DNA from: Ga0077527 sp038316355
GTDB lineage: Bacteria > Pseudomonadota > Gammaproteobacteria > Burkholderiales > SG8-41
Assembly (NCBI GenBank): GCA_038316355.1
Contig: JBBQAO010000034.1
Span: 1-34,082, forward strand
Length of the DNA stretch: 34,082 nucleotides
Direction: 5' to 3'
Shown here: piece after piece, positions 23,083 to 31,848 of the stretch
How positions within the stretch are numbered: position 1 is the first letter of the stretch
How the letters are laid out: each line of letters begins with the position of its first letter
Position numbers and translations under genes: made by a program
The notes under the pieces: generated by a model
What the model saw: only the letters and a program-made list of their open reading frames with translations
Told to the model about the DNA's origin: nothing
The model's database searches: none

Positions 23083-25185
23083 ATGAAGTCTTTGCAAACA
23101 GGATGTGTTGCGGCGGCGGGTTTTGCGCTCGCCGCTGCCGCGCAGGCGCAGGAGGCATCGCGGCCGGTTGCTGTATTGCCTGAGGTCACGGTCAGCGCCA
23201 CGCGCGCCGGGCGCGACAGCATGGATCTGCCGGTATCCATCGACAGCGTGAATCAGCGCGCGATCCGCGAGGACAATCTGCAGGTCAATCTTTCCGAAGC
23301 CCTTGGGCGCGTGCCCGGCATTGCAGTGCAGAACCGGCAGAACTACGCGCAGGACCTGCAGATATCCTCCCGCGGTTTTGGCGCGCGTTCGGCATTCGGC
23401 GTGCGCGGTATCCGGCTGATTGCCGACGGCATACCGGCGACCATGCCCGATGGCCAGGGCCAGGCGGCATCGTTCAATCTGTCGTCGGCGCAGCGCATCG
23501 AGGTGTTGCGCGGCCCCTTCTCCAGCCTCTACGGCAACGCGGCCGGCGGCGTGGTGCAGATTTTTACCGCTGACGGGCCGGTGGATCCGACGTTTTCAAC
23601 GAGCGCCGTCGCTGGCAGTTTCGGCAGCTGGAAGCTGGGCGCGCAGTACGGCGGACAGCACGGACCGCTCAATGTGCTGGTCGATGTTTCGCGCTTCGAG
23701 ACCGACGGGTACCGTGACCACAGTTCGGCGCGGCGCGATCAGGCCAACGCCAAGCTCAAATACGATCTGGGCAGTGCCGGGCGGGTGACGCTGGTATTCA
23801 ATGCGCTCGACCAGCCCGAAGCCCAGGATCCGCTCGGATTGACCGCCGCGCAGGTGGCGGCCAATCCGCGGCAGGCGGTTGCCAACGCCTATGTGTTCAA
23901 TACCCGCAAGAGCACTGCCCAGGTGCAGGCCGGCATGACATGGGAAGTGCCGCTGGCGGGCGGCGACACCCTGAATGCGCGGGCTTATTTCGGCGACCGC
24001 CAGGTGACGCAGCATCTGGCGATTCCGCTGGCCGTACAGGCGGCGGCCACCAATTCCGGCGGCGTCGTTGATCTGGATCGCGGTTATGGCGGTGTCGGCC
24101 TGCGCTGGTCGCGTGAGTCGCAGGTGGCGGGCAGGCGCATGATGGTGAGCGCAGGCGTTGACCATGACCGGATGGCGGAGCGCCGGCAGGGCTACATCAA
24201 CAACAACGGTGTTACCGGCGGACTGAAGCGGAATGAAGACGACAAGGTCGTCAATACCGATTTTTATGCGCAGGGCGAGTGGCAGGTGACGCCGCAGCTG
24301 GGTGTGCTCGCCGGCCTGCGCCACAGCCGGGTGAGTTTCGATTCGCAGGATTACTTCATCGCCGCCGGCAATCCGGATGACAGCGGCGCGGTGGATTTTT
24401 CGCGCACTACGCCCGCGGTGGGCGCGATCTGGCGTTTTACGCCCATGCTCAATGCCTATGCCAATGCCGGGCGCGGTTTCGAGACACCGACGTTTGCCGA
24501 ACTGGCCTATCGGTCGGGCTTGGTGACAGGGCTCAATTTTGCGTTGAAGCCTTCCAACAGCCTGCATCGCGAGATCGGCATCAAGGCGCTGACGGGGGAG
24601 CGCGGCCATGTGAATCTGGCGCTGTTCCGCATTGATACCAAAGACGAGATCGTGGTCAACAGCGCGGCCGGTGGACGCACCGATTTCAAGAATGCCGCGG
24701 GTACGCGCCGCAAGGGCATGGAGCTGGCGTGGCAGCAGCAGTATGCGCAGGGGTTTGAAAGCACATTGGCGTGGACGCTGCTGGATGCGCAGTTCCGGCA
24801 GTCATTCACGTCGGGTGCGCTGCCGGTCGCGGTGGCGGCGGGCAACCGGCTGCCGGGCGTGGCTGCGAATCTGTTCCATGCCGAAGCGGTGTGGCGCCAT
24901 GCCGCGAGCGGTTTTCATGCCGGGGTCGAGCTGCGCCACAGCGGCAAGGTGTTCGTGAACGACCAGAACAGCGAGTTCGCCGCCGCCTACACGGTGGGCA
25001 ATCTGCGCGCCGGTTTCCAGCAGCGCGGCAAGGGCTGGCGGCTGACCGAGTTCCTGCGCATCGACAATGTGTCGGACCGGGCCTACATCGGTTCGGTCAT
25101 CGTCGCCGATACCAATGGCCGTTATTACGAGCCGGCACCGGGGCGCGCGGCGCTGGTGGGCGTGACCCTGCAACTGACGCATTGA
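23083..25185 (+). CDS. TonB-dependent outer-membrane receptor
   Basis: A 700-residue outer-membrane barrel that imports a scarce ligand using TonB energy. I choose the ATG at 23083 because GGGGAG ends 5 bases upstream; GTG 23077 would overlap it. A signal peptide ends AAAAQAQ. LPEVTVSATR is a plausible TonB box. The plug has LSEALGRVPGIAVQNRQ, SRGFGARSAFGVRGIRLIAD, and IEVLRGPFSSLYGNAAGGVV. The barrel includes AYANAGRGFETPTFAELAYR and LFRIDTKDEIVV. The C-terminus is VGVTLQLTH, which lacks the usual final aromatic residue. No exbB, siderophore or cobalamin genes are adjacent, so the ligand is unknown; a siderophore receptor is the common default. Confidence 0.92.
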   Translation: MKSLQTGCVAAAGFALAAAAQAQEASRPVAVLPEVTVSATRAGRDSMDLPVSIDSVNQRAIREDNLQVNLSEALGRVPGIAVQNRQNYAQDLQISSRGFGARSAFGVRGIRLIADGIPATMPDGQGQAASFNLSSAQRIEVLRGPFSSLYGNAAGGVVQIFTADGPVDPTFSTSAVAGSFGSWKLGAQYGGQHGPLNVLVDVSRFETDGYRDHSSARRDQANAKLKYDLGSAGRVTLVFNALDQPEAQDPLGLTAAQVAANPRQAVANAYVFNTRKSTAQVQAGMTWEVPLAGGDTLNARAYFGDRQVTQHLAIPLAVQAAATNSGGVVDLDRGYGGVGLRWSRESQVAGRRMMVSAGVDHDRMAERRQGYINNNGVTGGLKRNEDDKVVNTDFYAQGEWQVTPQLGVLAGLRHSRVSFDSQDYFIAAGNPDDSGAVDFSRTTPAVGAIWRFTPMLNAYANAGRGFETPTFAELAYRSGLVTGLNFALKPSNSLHREIGIKALTGERGHVNLALFRIDTKDEIVVNSAAGGRTDFKNAAGTRRKGMELAWQQQYAQGFESTLAWTLLDAQFRQSFTSGALPVAVAAGNRLPGVAANLFHAEAVWRHAASGFHAGVELRHSGKVFVNDQNSEFAAAYTVGNLRAGFQQRGKGWRLTEFLRIDNVSDRAYIGSVIVADTNGRYYEPAPGRAALVGVTLQLTH

Positions 25186-25244
25186 GCGCGTCCGCTGCAA
25201 CAACAGCTTGTCATGCCGGCGGTGTGTTGTTAATTCTGGTGCGC

Positions 25245-25330
25245 GATCGATCACGGCATAAACGTGGCCGATGGTGCGGGTGCCGACAAACACTGTGCCC
25301 TTGGGTGCCGCGCCATAATCCGCAGTGCCG
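25245..25330 (-). pseudogene. Possible remnant of a PQQ-type sugar dehydrogenase-like propeller gene
   Basis: The 316-bp gap 25186-25501 has no intact gene. On the minus strand one frame reads GAAPKGTVFVGTRTIGHVY followed by AVID, which looks like a blade of a glucose/sorbosone dehydrogenase-type beta-propeller. It is bounded upstream by a TAA and loses similarity after about 30 residues. An AT-rich stretch (about 25328-25372) next to it may hold the promoter of the Mrr-like gene. Confidence 0.28.
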
Positions 25331-25501
25331 ATAAATTAGTCAATAAAAACAATAGGTTAAATTTATTTTTCGGTGATGCCAAGTGACGCGGAGTTACGCT
25401 GTGGGCGCCGTGCGATCGTGGCGGTTGTTGCGGGCGAGTGTGCAGTATTGCGCCGGTGCGCCGGCGATGATGACTACAGAATGTCCACATCGGGAGGGGG
25501 C

Positions 25502-26173
25502 ATGGCGCATGGCAGGAAAAATCCGGTTGAGGATGTCTTTGCATTGACGGTGCGGCTGCCGTGGTGGGCCGGTGTGGTTGTGGCGCTGCTGTCGTGGGCG
25601 GTGTTGTATGGGCTTCTGCGTACTCCGCCACCGCTGTCATTCGCGGGAGACGATAAGGTTCTGCCGGTGTTGCGCAGTCTGGCGACGGGGCTGCAATATC
25701 TGTTGCCGGGGGTGCTCCTCTCCGCCGCGGCATTGTCGGCCTGGCTGCGCTACAAACACTACAAGAATTATGTCGATGTCGCGGGTGAGCGCGGGCATGT
25801 GGCGCTGGAAATGCTGACCTGGTGCGAGTTCGAGAACCTGGTGGGGGAGTTTTTCCGGCGCAAGGGTTTCAGCGTCGAGCAGCGCGGCGACCGCGATCCC
25901 GATGGCGGCGTTGATGTGGTGGCGAGTATCGGCACGGATCGTTATCTGGTGCAATGCAAGCACTGGCGCATGCAGCGCGTGGGCGTGAAAGTGGTGCGCG
26001 AAATCTGCGGCGTGGCCGCGACCGAAGGTGCGGCGGGGGTGTTCGTGGTGACCTCCGGCACCTTCACCGACGAGGCGCGCCGTTTTGTCGAGGAAAACCG
26101 CATCGACATTGAACTCATCGCCGGCGATCAACTGCGGCGGATGATCCAGGGGCTGGAAACCGCCGCGCGTTAG
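25502..26173 (+). CDS. Membrane-anchored Mrr-type restriction endonuclease domain protein
   Basis: A 223-residue protein. The ATG at 25502 follows a purine-rich GGGAGGGGGC. Two membrane helices occupy about residues 22-39 (WAGVVVALLSWAVLYGLL) and 63-83. The rest is a PD-(D/E)XK Mrr_cat domain: WCEFENLVGEFFRRKGFSVE, then DPDGGVDVVAS with D138, then YLVQCKHWR with Q151 and K153, ending EENRIDIELIAGDQLRRMI. The E-D-QxK catalytic set appears complete. No methyltransferase or specificity gene is near, so it is a solitary type IV-like or DNA-repair nuclease tethered to the membrane. It is convergent with the next gene, 26 bp apart. Confidence 0.87.
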   Translation: MAHGRKNPVEDVFALTVRLPWWAGVVVALLSWAVLYGLLRTPPPLSFAGDDKVLPVLRSLATGLQYLLPGVLLSAAALSAWLRYKHYKNYVDVAGERGHVALEMLTWCEFENLVGEFFRRKGFSVEQRGDRDPDGGVDVVASIGTDRYLVQCKHWRMQRVGVKVVREICGVAATEGAAGVFVVTSGTFTDEARRFVEENRIDIELIAGDQLRRMIQGLETAAR

Positions 26174-26199
26174 CGGTTTCCGCAGCACGCTGCTGCCGG

Positions 26200-28347
26200 T
26201 TACTTCAGCACATTGCTTGCTTCCGCCGCCTTGATCAGTGTGGCGGCATCTTTCTCCAGCAGGAATCCGGCAGCTTTTGCGCTTTCGGTGGCCTTGCGCA
26301 CGGCCGCGACAAATCCCGCGTGGTCGCCGTAACGCTCTTCGAGCGATGGACGCGGGTCATTGCCGGCTTCACGTTCGGCTCTGGTTTTTGCGAAAGGGAT
26401 CATGCCGCCGGCGTAATTGCAAAGTTGTCCCGCATGGAAGGGGCGCGCGCCGCCGGCGGTGATGTTCCAGCCGAGGTAGGTGCCCAGCGGCGCGCCGAGT
26501 AATACCACCGGTATGCCGCCCACTTCGTTGCCGTCGGCGTCCACTTTCGGCACCAGCATTTTCAAAGCCTGTTTTATTTTTGGTGGCGCATTGCCCGGGA
26601 TGCCCGAGGCATCGTTCGGATCGAATTGCGCGCCCCAGTCGTAATCCAGCAGCGGGTTGATCAGGTCCGGTTCTGGCGCGGTGGCGCGCAGGCCCGGCAG
26701 CGTCGGGAAGCCCATCGCAGCCTTGTTCGGCGCCACGAGCTGGCCGGCACTGATGGTCGGATAACGGCTCGGCGGCGGCGCAGTGTCTTTCATCACCCAG
26801 TTGCGGAAGTGCACGGTGATCGCACGCCAGGGTTCGTCGTGCGACAGCGGGTTGGCCGGCAGCACGGCATTGCCCCAGTTGTTGCCGGGGCAGTCGACCG
26901 GTTTCGCGGCTTTGTGGAATTCAGCGAGGCTCGCGTTGAAGCCGCCGCGTCCGCCGCCGTGGGTGCTGCTGGCGATGTAGTAGCGGCGCACGTTGTCGGG
27001 CAGCGGAATGTCTTCTTTCGGATCGGTGCCCACCCATTCCGGGCCGAGTTTCAGCGCCCAGATTTCGGCGGCGCCGAAGTGTTCGATGATTTTCGGACAG
27101 GTTTTGCTGGCCATGCAGCGGTCCTGAATGCTGCGCGCGGGCAGGTTGCGCGCGTGGTCGGGATACGGCTGCCACCATTGCGGGCCTTCGCTGCCGGCCT
27201 GGTAGAGCTCGAGCACGCCGTCAGGCTGGGCCCAGCGGAAATTAAGTGCAATGCGCCGTCCGGCGATGACCGGCCACATGCCGTCGTGCACGCGGCGCGG
27301 GGTTGTGAACTGTTTATCTTCGACCTGGTTGAAGCCGAGGTGCAGCCAGCCGCGCAGGTAGTTGCCGGACTGGGAGCGGCCGCGCGCGATGCTGTGGGTG
27401 ATGCGTCCGGCGAGCGGGTTGAGCGTGCCGGCATCATCCTGTTTTTCGTATTTGAAAAAAGCGCCCAGGTCGCGCCATGCGGCAAAACCGATGCCCAGCG
27501 GATAGGGATCTTTGGCGGTATAGACCACCTGATACAGTTTCGCGGCGCTGAAGCCGCCCTTGAGGCAGATTTGCAGCGGAAGCTTTGTAAACGCCACCGG
27601 TTCGTCGAAAGTGCCGCCGCCGCAGAATTTCCAGTCGGCAGCGGCGATGGCGGTTTCGCCCTTTACTTTGCCGTCGAGGGTTTCGTGGTCGCGCGAGACG
27701 AGCGTGGCTTTCGTGGTGTCGAGGCTCGCCGGCATGTACGGCACCGGGTTGGTCTGCACGATCAGCGGCTGCGCGCCGGGGCCGTTGCGGTTGATGATGC
27801 GTGCGAATACCGGGCCGGTGACGGGTGAACCGTCGGTGTTTTTGGGGATCGGCAATTGTAGCCAGTGGTTGCCGCCGGCACTCATGGTGGCGCGCAATGC
27901 GGTGCCGAGGGTCGGGCTCATGCTGGCGTTGTCACCCTGCCATGCGGTGGCGAGGCCGATGTCGCCGAATTCGCGCTCCTGGGTCGAGATCAGCACCGGC
28001 CGGCCGCGGTTGGGCACTTCGTGCCACAGCAGGCCGCTGGCCTTGCTCATGTCGACGGGCCGGGTGATGACGAAGGTGGCGACGTAACGCACCTTGCCGT
28101 CGGGGTCGCGCACGAGCTGGATGTCCTGGATCAGGCGGTTCAGCGGATCGGCGGGATCGAGTTCGCCAAATGCGCGGCCGGCAATCTGTTCGTACTGACC
28201 GGCGTTGCCCCAGGAGCCGCAACTGTCGCCTTTGCAGAATGCGGGCGACACCGTTTCGTCGATGACAATACGGGTGACGCGTGCCTGCGCGGGTGCAGCG
28301 GCGAGCAGTGCGGCCGTGACGGCGGCCAGCAGATGGTGGGTGTTCAT
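26200..28347 (-). CDS. Secreted alpha/beta-hydrolase-domain protein
   Basis: A 715-residue exported protein with a signal peptide ending AAAPAQA (residues 1-22). It matches the large alpha/beta hydrolase-domain family seen in proteobacteria (I recall it as Abhydrolase_10). The nucleophile is probably S325 in IARGRSQSGNYLRGWLHLGF. Other notable segments are RPVLISTQEREFGDIGLAT and IASSTHGGGRGGF, the latter a possible histidine region. Paired cysteines (C38/C43, C242/C261, C403/C409 approx.) suggest periplasmic disulfides. It is divergent from a Bug receptor gene 139 bp away, so the hydrolase may release the acid that the receptor captures. That link is inference and the substrate is unknown. 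Confidence 0.82.
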   Translation of the reverse strand: MNTHHLLAAVTAALLAAAPAQARVTRIVIDETVSPAFCKGDSCGSWGNAGQYEQIAGRAFGELDPADPLNRLIQDIQLVRDPDGKVRYVATFVITRPVDMSKASGLLWHEVPNRGRPVLISTQEREFGDIGLATAWQGDNASMSPTLGTALRATMSAGGNHWLQLPIPKNTDGSPVTGPVFARIINRNGPGAQPLIVQTNPVPYMPASLDTTKATLVSRDHETLDGKVKGETAIAAADWKFCGGGTFDEPVAFTKLPLQICLKGGFSAAKLYQVVYTAKDPYPLGIGFAAWRDLGAFFKYEKQDDAGTLNPLAGRITHSIARGRSQSGNYLRGWLHLGFNQVEDKQFTTPRRVHDGMWPVIAGRRIALNFRWAQPDGVLELYQAGSEGPQWWQPYPDHARNLPARSIQDRCMASKTCPKIIEHFGAAEIWALKLGPEWVGTDPKEDIPLPDNVRRYYIASSTHGGGRGGFNASLAEFHKAAKPVDCPGNNWGNAVLPANPLSHDEPWRAITVHFRNWVMKDTAPPPSRYPTISAGQLVAPNKAAMGFPTLPGLRATAPEPDLINPLLDYDWGAQFDPNDASGIPGNAPPKIKQALKMLVPKVDADGNEVGGIPVVLLGAPLGTYLGWNITAGGARPFHAGQLCNYAGGMIPFAKTRAEREAGNDPRPSLEERYGDHAGFVAAVRKATESAKAAGFLLEKDAATLIKAAEASNVLK

Positions 28348-28486
28348 GTGACTCCTCCGAAGTGTGGGCGCTGAGCATTTTTTTCATCGACTTTAGCGCA
28401 ATTCGTGATGCAGGTTGCGCCAAGATTGAGTGTCGGCGGGGAGCGCGCTACAGTGCGGCCGCCACCATGCGGAAACCGGAGGGGAG

Positions 28487-29503
28487 ATGACTACGATGAT
28501 CGGCAAACTGATCGGCAAACCATTACAGGCGTTCGCGGCTGTGGCCGTGTTGATGATTTCGGGACTGGCAGTGACCGAGATGGCTGTGGTGCAGGCCGCA
28601 GAGATGAAATATCCCGTGCGCCCGGTGCGCATGCTGATCAGTTATCCGCCCGGCGGCCCCAGCGATCTGGCAGCGCGGCTGGTTGCGCCGCATCTGACCG
28701 AGGCTCTCGGCCAGCAAATCATCATCGACAACCGGGGCGGCGCCGGCGGCACGTTGGCGGTCACCCTGCTGACGCAGTCCACACCGGACGGTTATACCTT
28801 GCTGATGTCGGCCGGCGGCGAGATCGTCATTGCGCCGAATCTGCGTCTGAAGTTGCCTTATGACCCGACCAAAGACATCATCCCGATCAGCCGCGTCGGT
28901 TCAAGCCAGCTGGTGCTGGTGGTGCATCCGTCGGTCGCGGCGAAATCGGTGAAAGAACTGATCGCGCTGGCGAAAGCCAGGCCGGGATCAATCAATTTCG
29001 CATCGGCCGGTTCGGGTTCGACGGCACATCTGGCCGGTGAGCAGTTCAAATATCTTGCCGGCATCGACATCGTGCATGTGCCGTACAAGGGTGCGGGACC
29101 GGCGCTGTCGGATTTGATCGGCGGCCAGGTGCAGATGCTGATCAGCGCCTATTCCTCGGCGTTTGCGCACATCAAGGCGGGCAAGCTGCGCGCGCTGGGC
29201 GTCACTGGTGCGAAGCGTATTGTCTCGGCCCCTGACCTGCCGACGATTGCCGAGACCGTGCCCGGTTATGAAGTGCTGTCCTGGTATGGCCTGCACGCGC
29301 CCAGGGGCACGCCGCCAGCAGTGATCAGCCGGCTGCATCGCGAACTCGCAACGATCATCCGCAAGCCGGAGATTGCCGGGCGCCTGGCCGGTTTGGGCAT
29401 CGAGCCCGAGGGCAACTCGCCGCAGGAATTTCTCGCCCAGATCAAGACCGAGATCGCGGCCTGGGGCAAAGTGATTACGGCGGCCAAGATTCCGAAAGAG
29501 TAG
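28487..29503 (+). CDS. Bug-family tripartite tricarboxylate transporter substrate-binding protein
   Basis: A 338-residue periplasmic receptor. The ATG at 28487 lies just after a GGAGGGGAG run; an alternative ATG at 28496 has slightly better spacing. Its N-terminal region is longer than in the other copies, with a hydrophobic core AFAAVAVLMISGLAVT and a predicted cut near VVQAAE. Family marks are YPVRPVRMLISYPPGGPSDL, then FASAGSGSTAHLAGEQFKYL, then VHVPYKGAGPALSDLIGGQ. It is divergent from the secreted hydrolase. No TctA/TctB genes are adjacent. Confidence 0.93.
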   Translation: MTTMIGKLIGKPLQAFAAVAVLMISGLAVTEMAVVQAAEMKYPVRPVRMLISYPPGGPSDLAARLVAPHLTEALGQQIIIDNRGGAGGTLAVTLLTQSTPDGYTLLMSAGGEIVIAPNLRLKLPYDPTKDIIPISRVGSSQLVLVVHPSVAAKSVKELIALAKARPGSINFASAGSGSTAHLAGEQFKYLAGIDIVHVPYKGAGPALSDLIGGQVQMLISAYSSAFAHIKAGKLRALGVTGAKRIVSAPDLPTIAETVPGYEVLSWYGLHAPRGTPPAVISRLHRELATIIRKPEIAGRLAGLGIEPEGNSPQEFLAQIKTEIAAWGKVITAAKIPKE

Positions 29504-29548
29504 GGCTGACTGGGCAATGGTGCTGCACGCGGGCCGCGCGGCGAACTA

Positions 29549-29632
29549 TCAACGCAACAGCCCGGTAGTGCGACGATCCTTCAGCGCAACAGACCGAAGT
29601 CCGGCAGCGCGGCGATCCTTCAGCGCAAAAGC
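29549..29632. repeat. Degenerate tandem copies of the exonuclease gene's 3' end
   Basis: Three spaced copies of TCA-(A/G)CGCAA-(C/A)AG occur at 29549, 29581 and 29620, with GCGAYGATCCTTC between copies. On the minus strand each reads GLLR followed by a stop, the exact C-terminus of the exonuclease. The second and third are 39 bases apart, the first and second 32. It looks like a duplicated gene tail lying beyond the functional stop. Confidence 0.6.
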
Positions 29633-30228
29633 CCGCTCTTCTCGAATTTCAGATACAGCTCGCGGCACACCCAGGCATCCGTCGCCGCGTAAATGATCTG
29701 CGCCGGCGTCAGTTGCGGCGCTGACCAGTTGGTGGTTTTGGCGCCCTTGGGAATGCGGTAACCGAGGAAGATGCCGGCGAGGTTGCGCACGCCGCTCTGA
29801 CCGTAATCGTGGCGTTTGGCGACCTGGCCCAGATCGACCACGTGTTTTTCCGTGAACGGAAATACCTGTTTCAGCGTGCGCAGGTCATAAGCCAGCGCAA
29901 CGCCGGCCTTGGCGGTGCCCTGCGCCTGGAGCATTTCGGCGATCACGTCGTGGGTGTCGGTGTAACGCAGCGGGAAGATGTAGGCCATGTTCGCGGTGGC
30001 CACCTGCACGATGCTCGGCAGATAACTTTCGCCCCTGCGGAAAGCGGGCCGGGTTTCGGTGTCGATCCCGACCACGCGTTCACTGCGAATGTCGGTGAGG
30101 GCGGCAAACAGCAGCGCCGGGGTGTCGACCAGCGTCACCGTGCCTTCGTAACGGCGTACCGGCAGAATGTTGAGGTCATCGCGCGAGATCGCACGCGTGG
30201 TCTCGGGCTGCGGGCTGTAGGTATTCAT
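29620..30228 (-). CDS. DEDDy 3'-5' exonuclease domain protein (RNase D-like)
   Basis: A 202-residue single-domain exonuclease. The acidic motifs are D56 and E58 in VVGIDTETRP, D115 in ALAYDLRTL, and Y180/D184 in IIYAATDAW, the complete DEDDy set. The start is the ATG at 30226-30228; upstream in-frame codons continue to 30417 but would run through the divergent amidase gene and lack family similarity. It lacks the HRDC domains of full RNase D, so it resembles the short stand-alone exonucleases of betaproteobacteria that trim RNA or DNA 3' ends. It is divergent from the amidase by 73 bp. No good Shine-Dalgarno. Confidence 0.9.
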   Translation of the reverse strand: MNTYSPQPETTRAISRDDLNILPVRRYEGTVTLVDTPALLFAALTDIRSERVVGIDTETRPAFRRGESYLPSIVQVATANMAYIFPLRYTDTHDVIAEMLQAQGTAKAGVALAYDLRTLKQVFPFTEKHVVDLGQVAKRHDYGQSGVRNLAGIFLGYRIPKGAKTTNWSAPQLTPAQIIYAATDAWVCRELYLKFEKSGLLR

Positions 30229-30301
30229 CAGCGGCAGGGTAACAGGTGGCACGCGTGGTACAGTAATTATCTGCGATGGGTATGACCGGGATGGAGCGGC
30301 T

Positions 30302-31051
30302 ATGGCGGAGCGGATGATCGGTTGGCGGTGGATGACGGCGGCAGCCGTGCTGCTGTCCTCCTGTGCGCAGATGCCCGTGTACACCACGCTGCCGGTGGAG
30401 GTGCGGCCCTCGCCCAATGTCGGCGAACGGCGGCCGAATTACGTGATCATCCATCACACCACCAATGACACGGTCGAACGCGCACTGGCCACATTGACCA
30501 ATCCCGCCCGCGGAGTCAGCGCGCATTACCTGATCGCGCGCGACGGCCGGATCATTTACCTGGTGGACGAGCTGAAGCGCGCCTGGCACGCCGGCGATGC
30601 GTACTGGGGCGGCAACCGTGACATCAACTCGTCATCGATCGGCATTGAGCTCGACAACAACGGGCGCGAACCCTTTGCTGATGCACAAATCATCGCGTTG
30701 CTTGAGTTGCTCGGCGACCTCAAGGCGCGCTGGGTCATTCCAACGGCGAACTTTCTGGGCCACGGCGATGTCGCGCCGGGACGCAAAGTCGATCCGAGTG
30801 CGTTGTTTCCGTGGCGGCGGTTGGCCGCTGCAGGTTTCGGGCTGTGGTGTGAGCCGCCGTTCGATCCTGTAGCGACGGGCTTGGATGATGCAACGCTGTT
30901 GAGCGCAATGGGTTACGACGTGTCGGCGCCGTGGTCGGCGGTGGCGGCGTTCAAACGGCGCTGGGCACCGCAGGATGCGGCGCCGGAATTGAGTGAGCAG
31001 CAACGCGGGATGCTGCAATGCCTGATACGCAAGCAGCAGGCAGGTGGTTGA
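30302..31051 (+). CDS. AmiD-like N-acetylmuramoyl-L-alanine amidase lipoprotein
   Basis: A 249-residue zinc amidase that cleaves the bond between MurNAc and the stem peptide. A lipoprotein signal ends VLLSSC (C21), so it is likely attached to the outer membrane facing the periplasm. The Amidase_2 domain has H51 in YVIIHHTTND, SAHYLIARDGRIIYLVDE, the catalytic E116 in SIGIELDNNG, and H154 and D164 in FLGHGDVAPGRKVDPS. All zinc and catalytic residues are present. The C-terminal 75 residues (from about 185) may be a peptidoglycan-binding helix bundle. GGAG lies 5 bases before the ATG. Role: recycling or remodelling of peptidoglycan. Confidence 0.92.
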   Translation: MAERMIGWRWMTAAAVLLSSCAQMPVYTTLPVEVRPSPNVGERRPNYVIIHHTTNDTVERALATLTNPARGVSAHYLIARDGRIIYLVDELKRAWHAGDAYWGGNRDINSSSIGIELDNNGREPFADAQIIALLELLGDLKARWVIPTANFLGHGDVAPGRKVDPSALFPWRRLAAAGFGLWCEPPFDPVATGLDDATLLSAMGYDVSAPWSAVAAFKRRWAPQDAAPELSEQQRGMLQCLIRKQQAGG

Positions 31052-31143
31052 AATAAAAATAAAATCAGTTGGTTATTGCGGCAGGGGGTGTTTCGGCGAC
31101 ACGTTAGAATGCACGGATTGCACCCGCTCCCGGAGGAGGAATC

Positions 31144-31827
31144 ATGACGGTGAAGCTTGGGCTGATGGTGCCCGCCAACAATACGACCATGGAACCGGAA
31201 CTGCTCGACTGGCTACCGGGTTCGCAGTGCCGCACCTTGCGCATTCCGCGCGGCAAGGGGCTGCTCGGTCCCGCGGAAATTCCCGCTTATGTTGCGCAGG
31301 CCCTGGAACTGGCCCGCGATTACGATCCGGCGCAGACCGATATCGTGGCCTACGGCTGCACCGCTGCCGGTTTTATCGGCGGACCGGCGCGTGACGCGGA
31401 AATCCAGGAAAAACTTGCGGCGATCACCGGCAAGCCGGTGGTGACGACCGCCAGCGCGATGATCGAGGCGCTGCGCCACATCGGCGCCAAACGCATTGCC
31501 GTGGTGACGCCGTACCTGGATTTCGTCAACGAGCGGCTGCGTGCCTATCTGGAGCAATCCGGCATCACAGTGCTGAAGCTGGCGAGTTTCAAGGCGGAAA
31601 CCACCGATGAACTGGCGGCGATCGCAGCGCAGCAGATTGCGGCACTGGCGCGCGAGACCATGGTGCCGGATGCCGATGCGCTGTTCATCGCCTGTTCGCA
31701 GTTGCCGACCCGCGACATCATGCCCCGGCTTGAACGTGAGTTCGGCAGGCCGGTGTGGTCGTCGATCAAGGCCACGGCCTGGCATGCGGAGCGGGTGCTG
31801 ACGGGCAAGGCGGCAGTTGCGGCATAA
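31144..31827 (+). CDS. Maleate cis-trans isomerase/arylmalonate decarboxylase family protein
   Basis: A 227-residue member of the Asp/Glu racemase superfamily. The N-terminus KLGLMVPANNTTMEPEL is typical of maleate isomerase. Both active-site thiols are present: C72 in VAYGCTAAGF and C184 in FIACSQLPTRD. That favours an isomerase or racemase over arylmalonate decarboxylase, which keeps only the second. GGAGGAGGAA precedes the ATG. A Bug receptor starts 21 bases after the stop with its own ribosome site, so the pair forms an operon in which the receptor may bind maleate or a related dicarboxylate. That ligand idea is inference. Confidence 0.87.
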   Translation: MTVKLGLMVPANNTTMEPELLDWLPGSQCRTLRIPRGKGLLGPAEIPAYVAQALELARDYDPAQTDIVAYGCTAAGFIGGPARDAEIQEKLAAITGKPVVTTASAMIEALRHIGAKRIAVVTPYLDFVNERLRAYLEQSGITVLKLASFKAETTDELAAIAAQQIAALARETMVPDADALFIACSQLPTRDIMPRLEREFGRPVWSSIKATAWHAERVLTGKAAVAA

Positions 31828-31848
31828 ATAAAAACAGGGGGAGTGATG

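Noticed and set aside
23596..24609. Long antisense frame (337 codons) within the TonB-dependent receptor
   Set aside because: It mirrors the high-GC codon pattern of the receptor, has no family-like motifs and no ribosome site.
26626..27828. Antisense frame of 400 codons within the secreted hydrolase
   Set aside because: The hydrolase has a signal peptide and a serine elbow; the antisense frame has a composition-driven sequence only.
30229..30417. N-terminal extension of the exonuclease on the minus strand
   Set aside because: It would run through the divergent amidase's start and coding region, and the extra residues show no domain.
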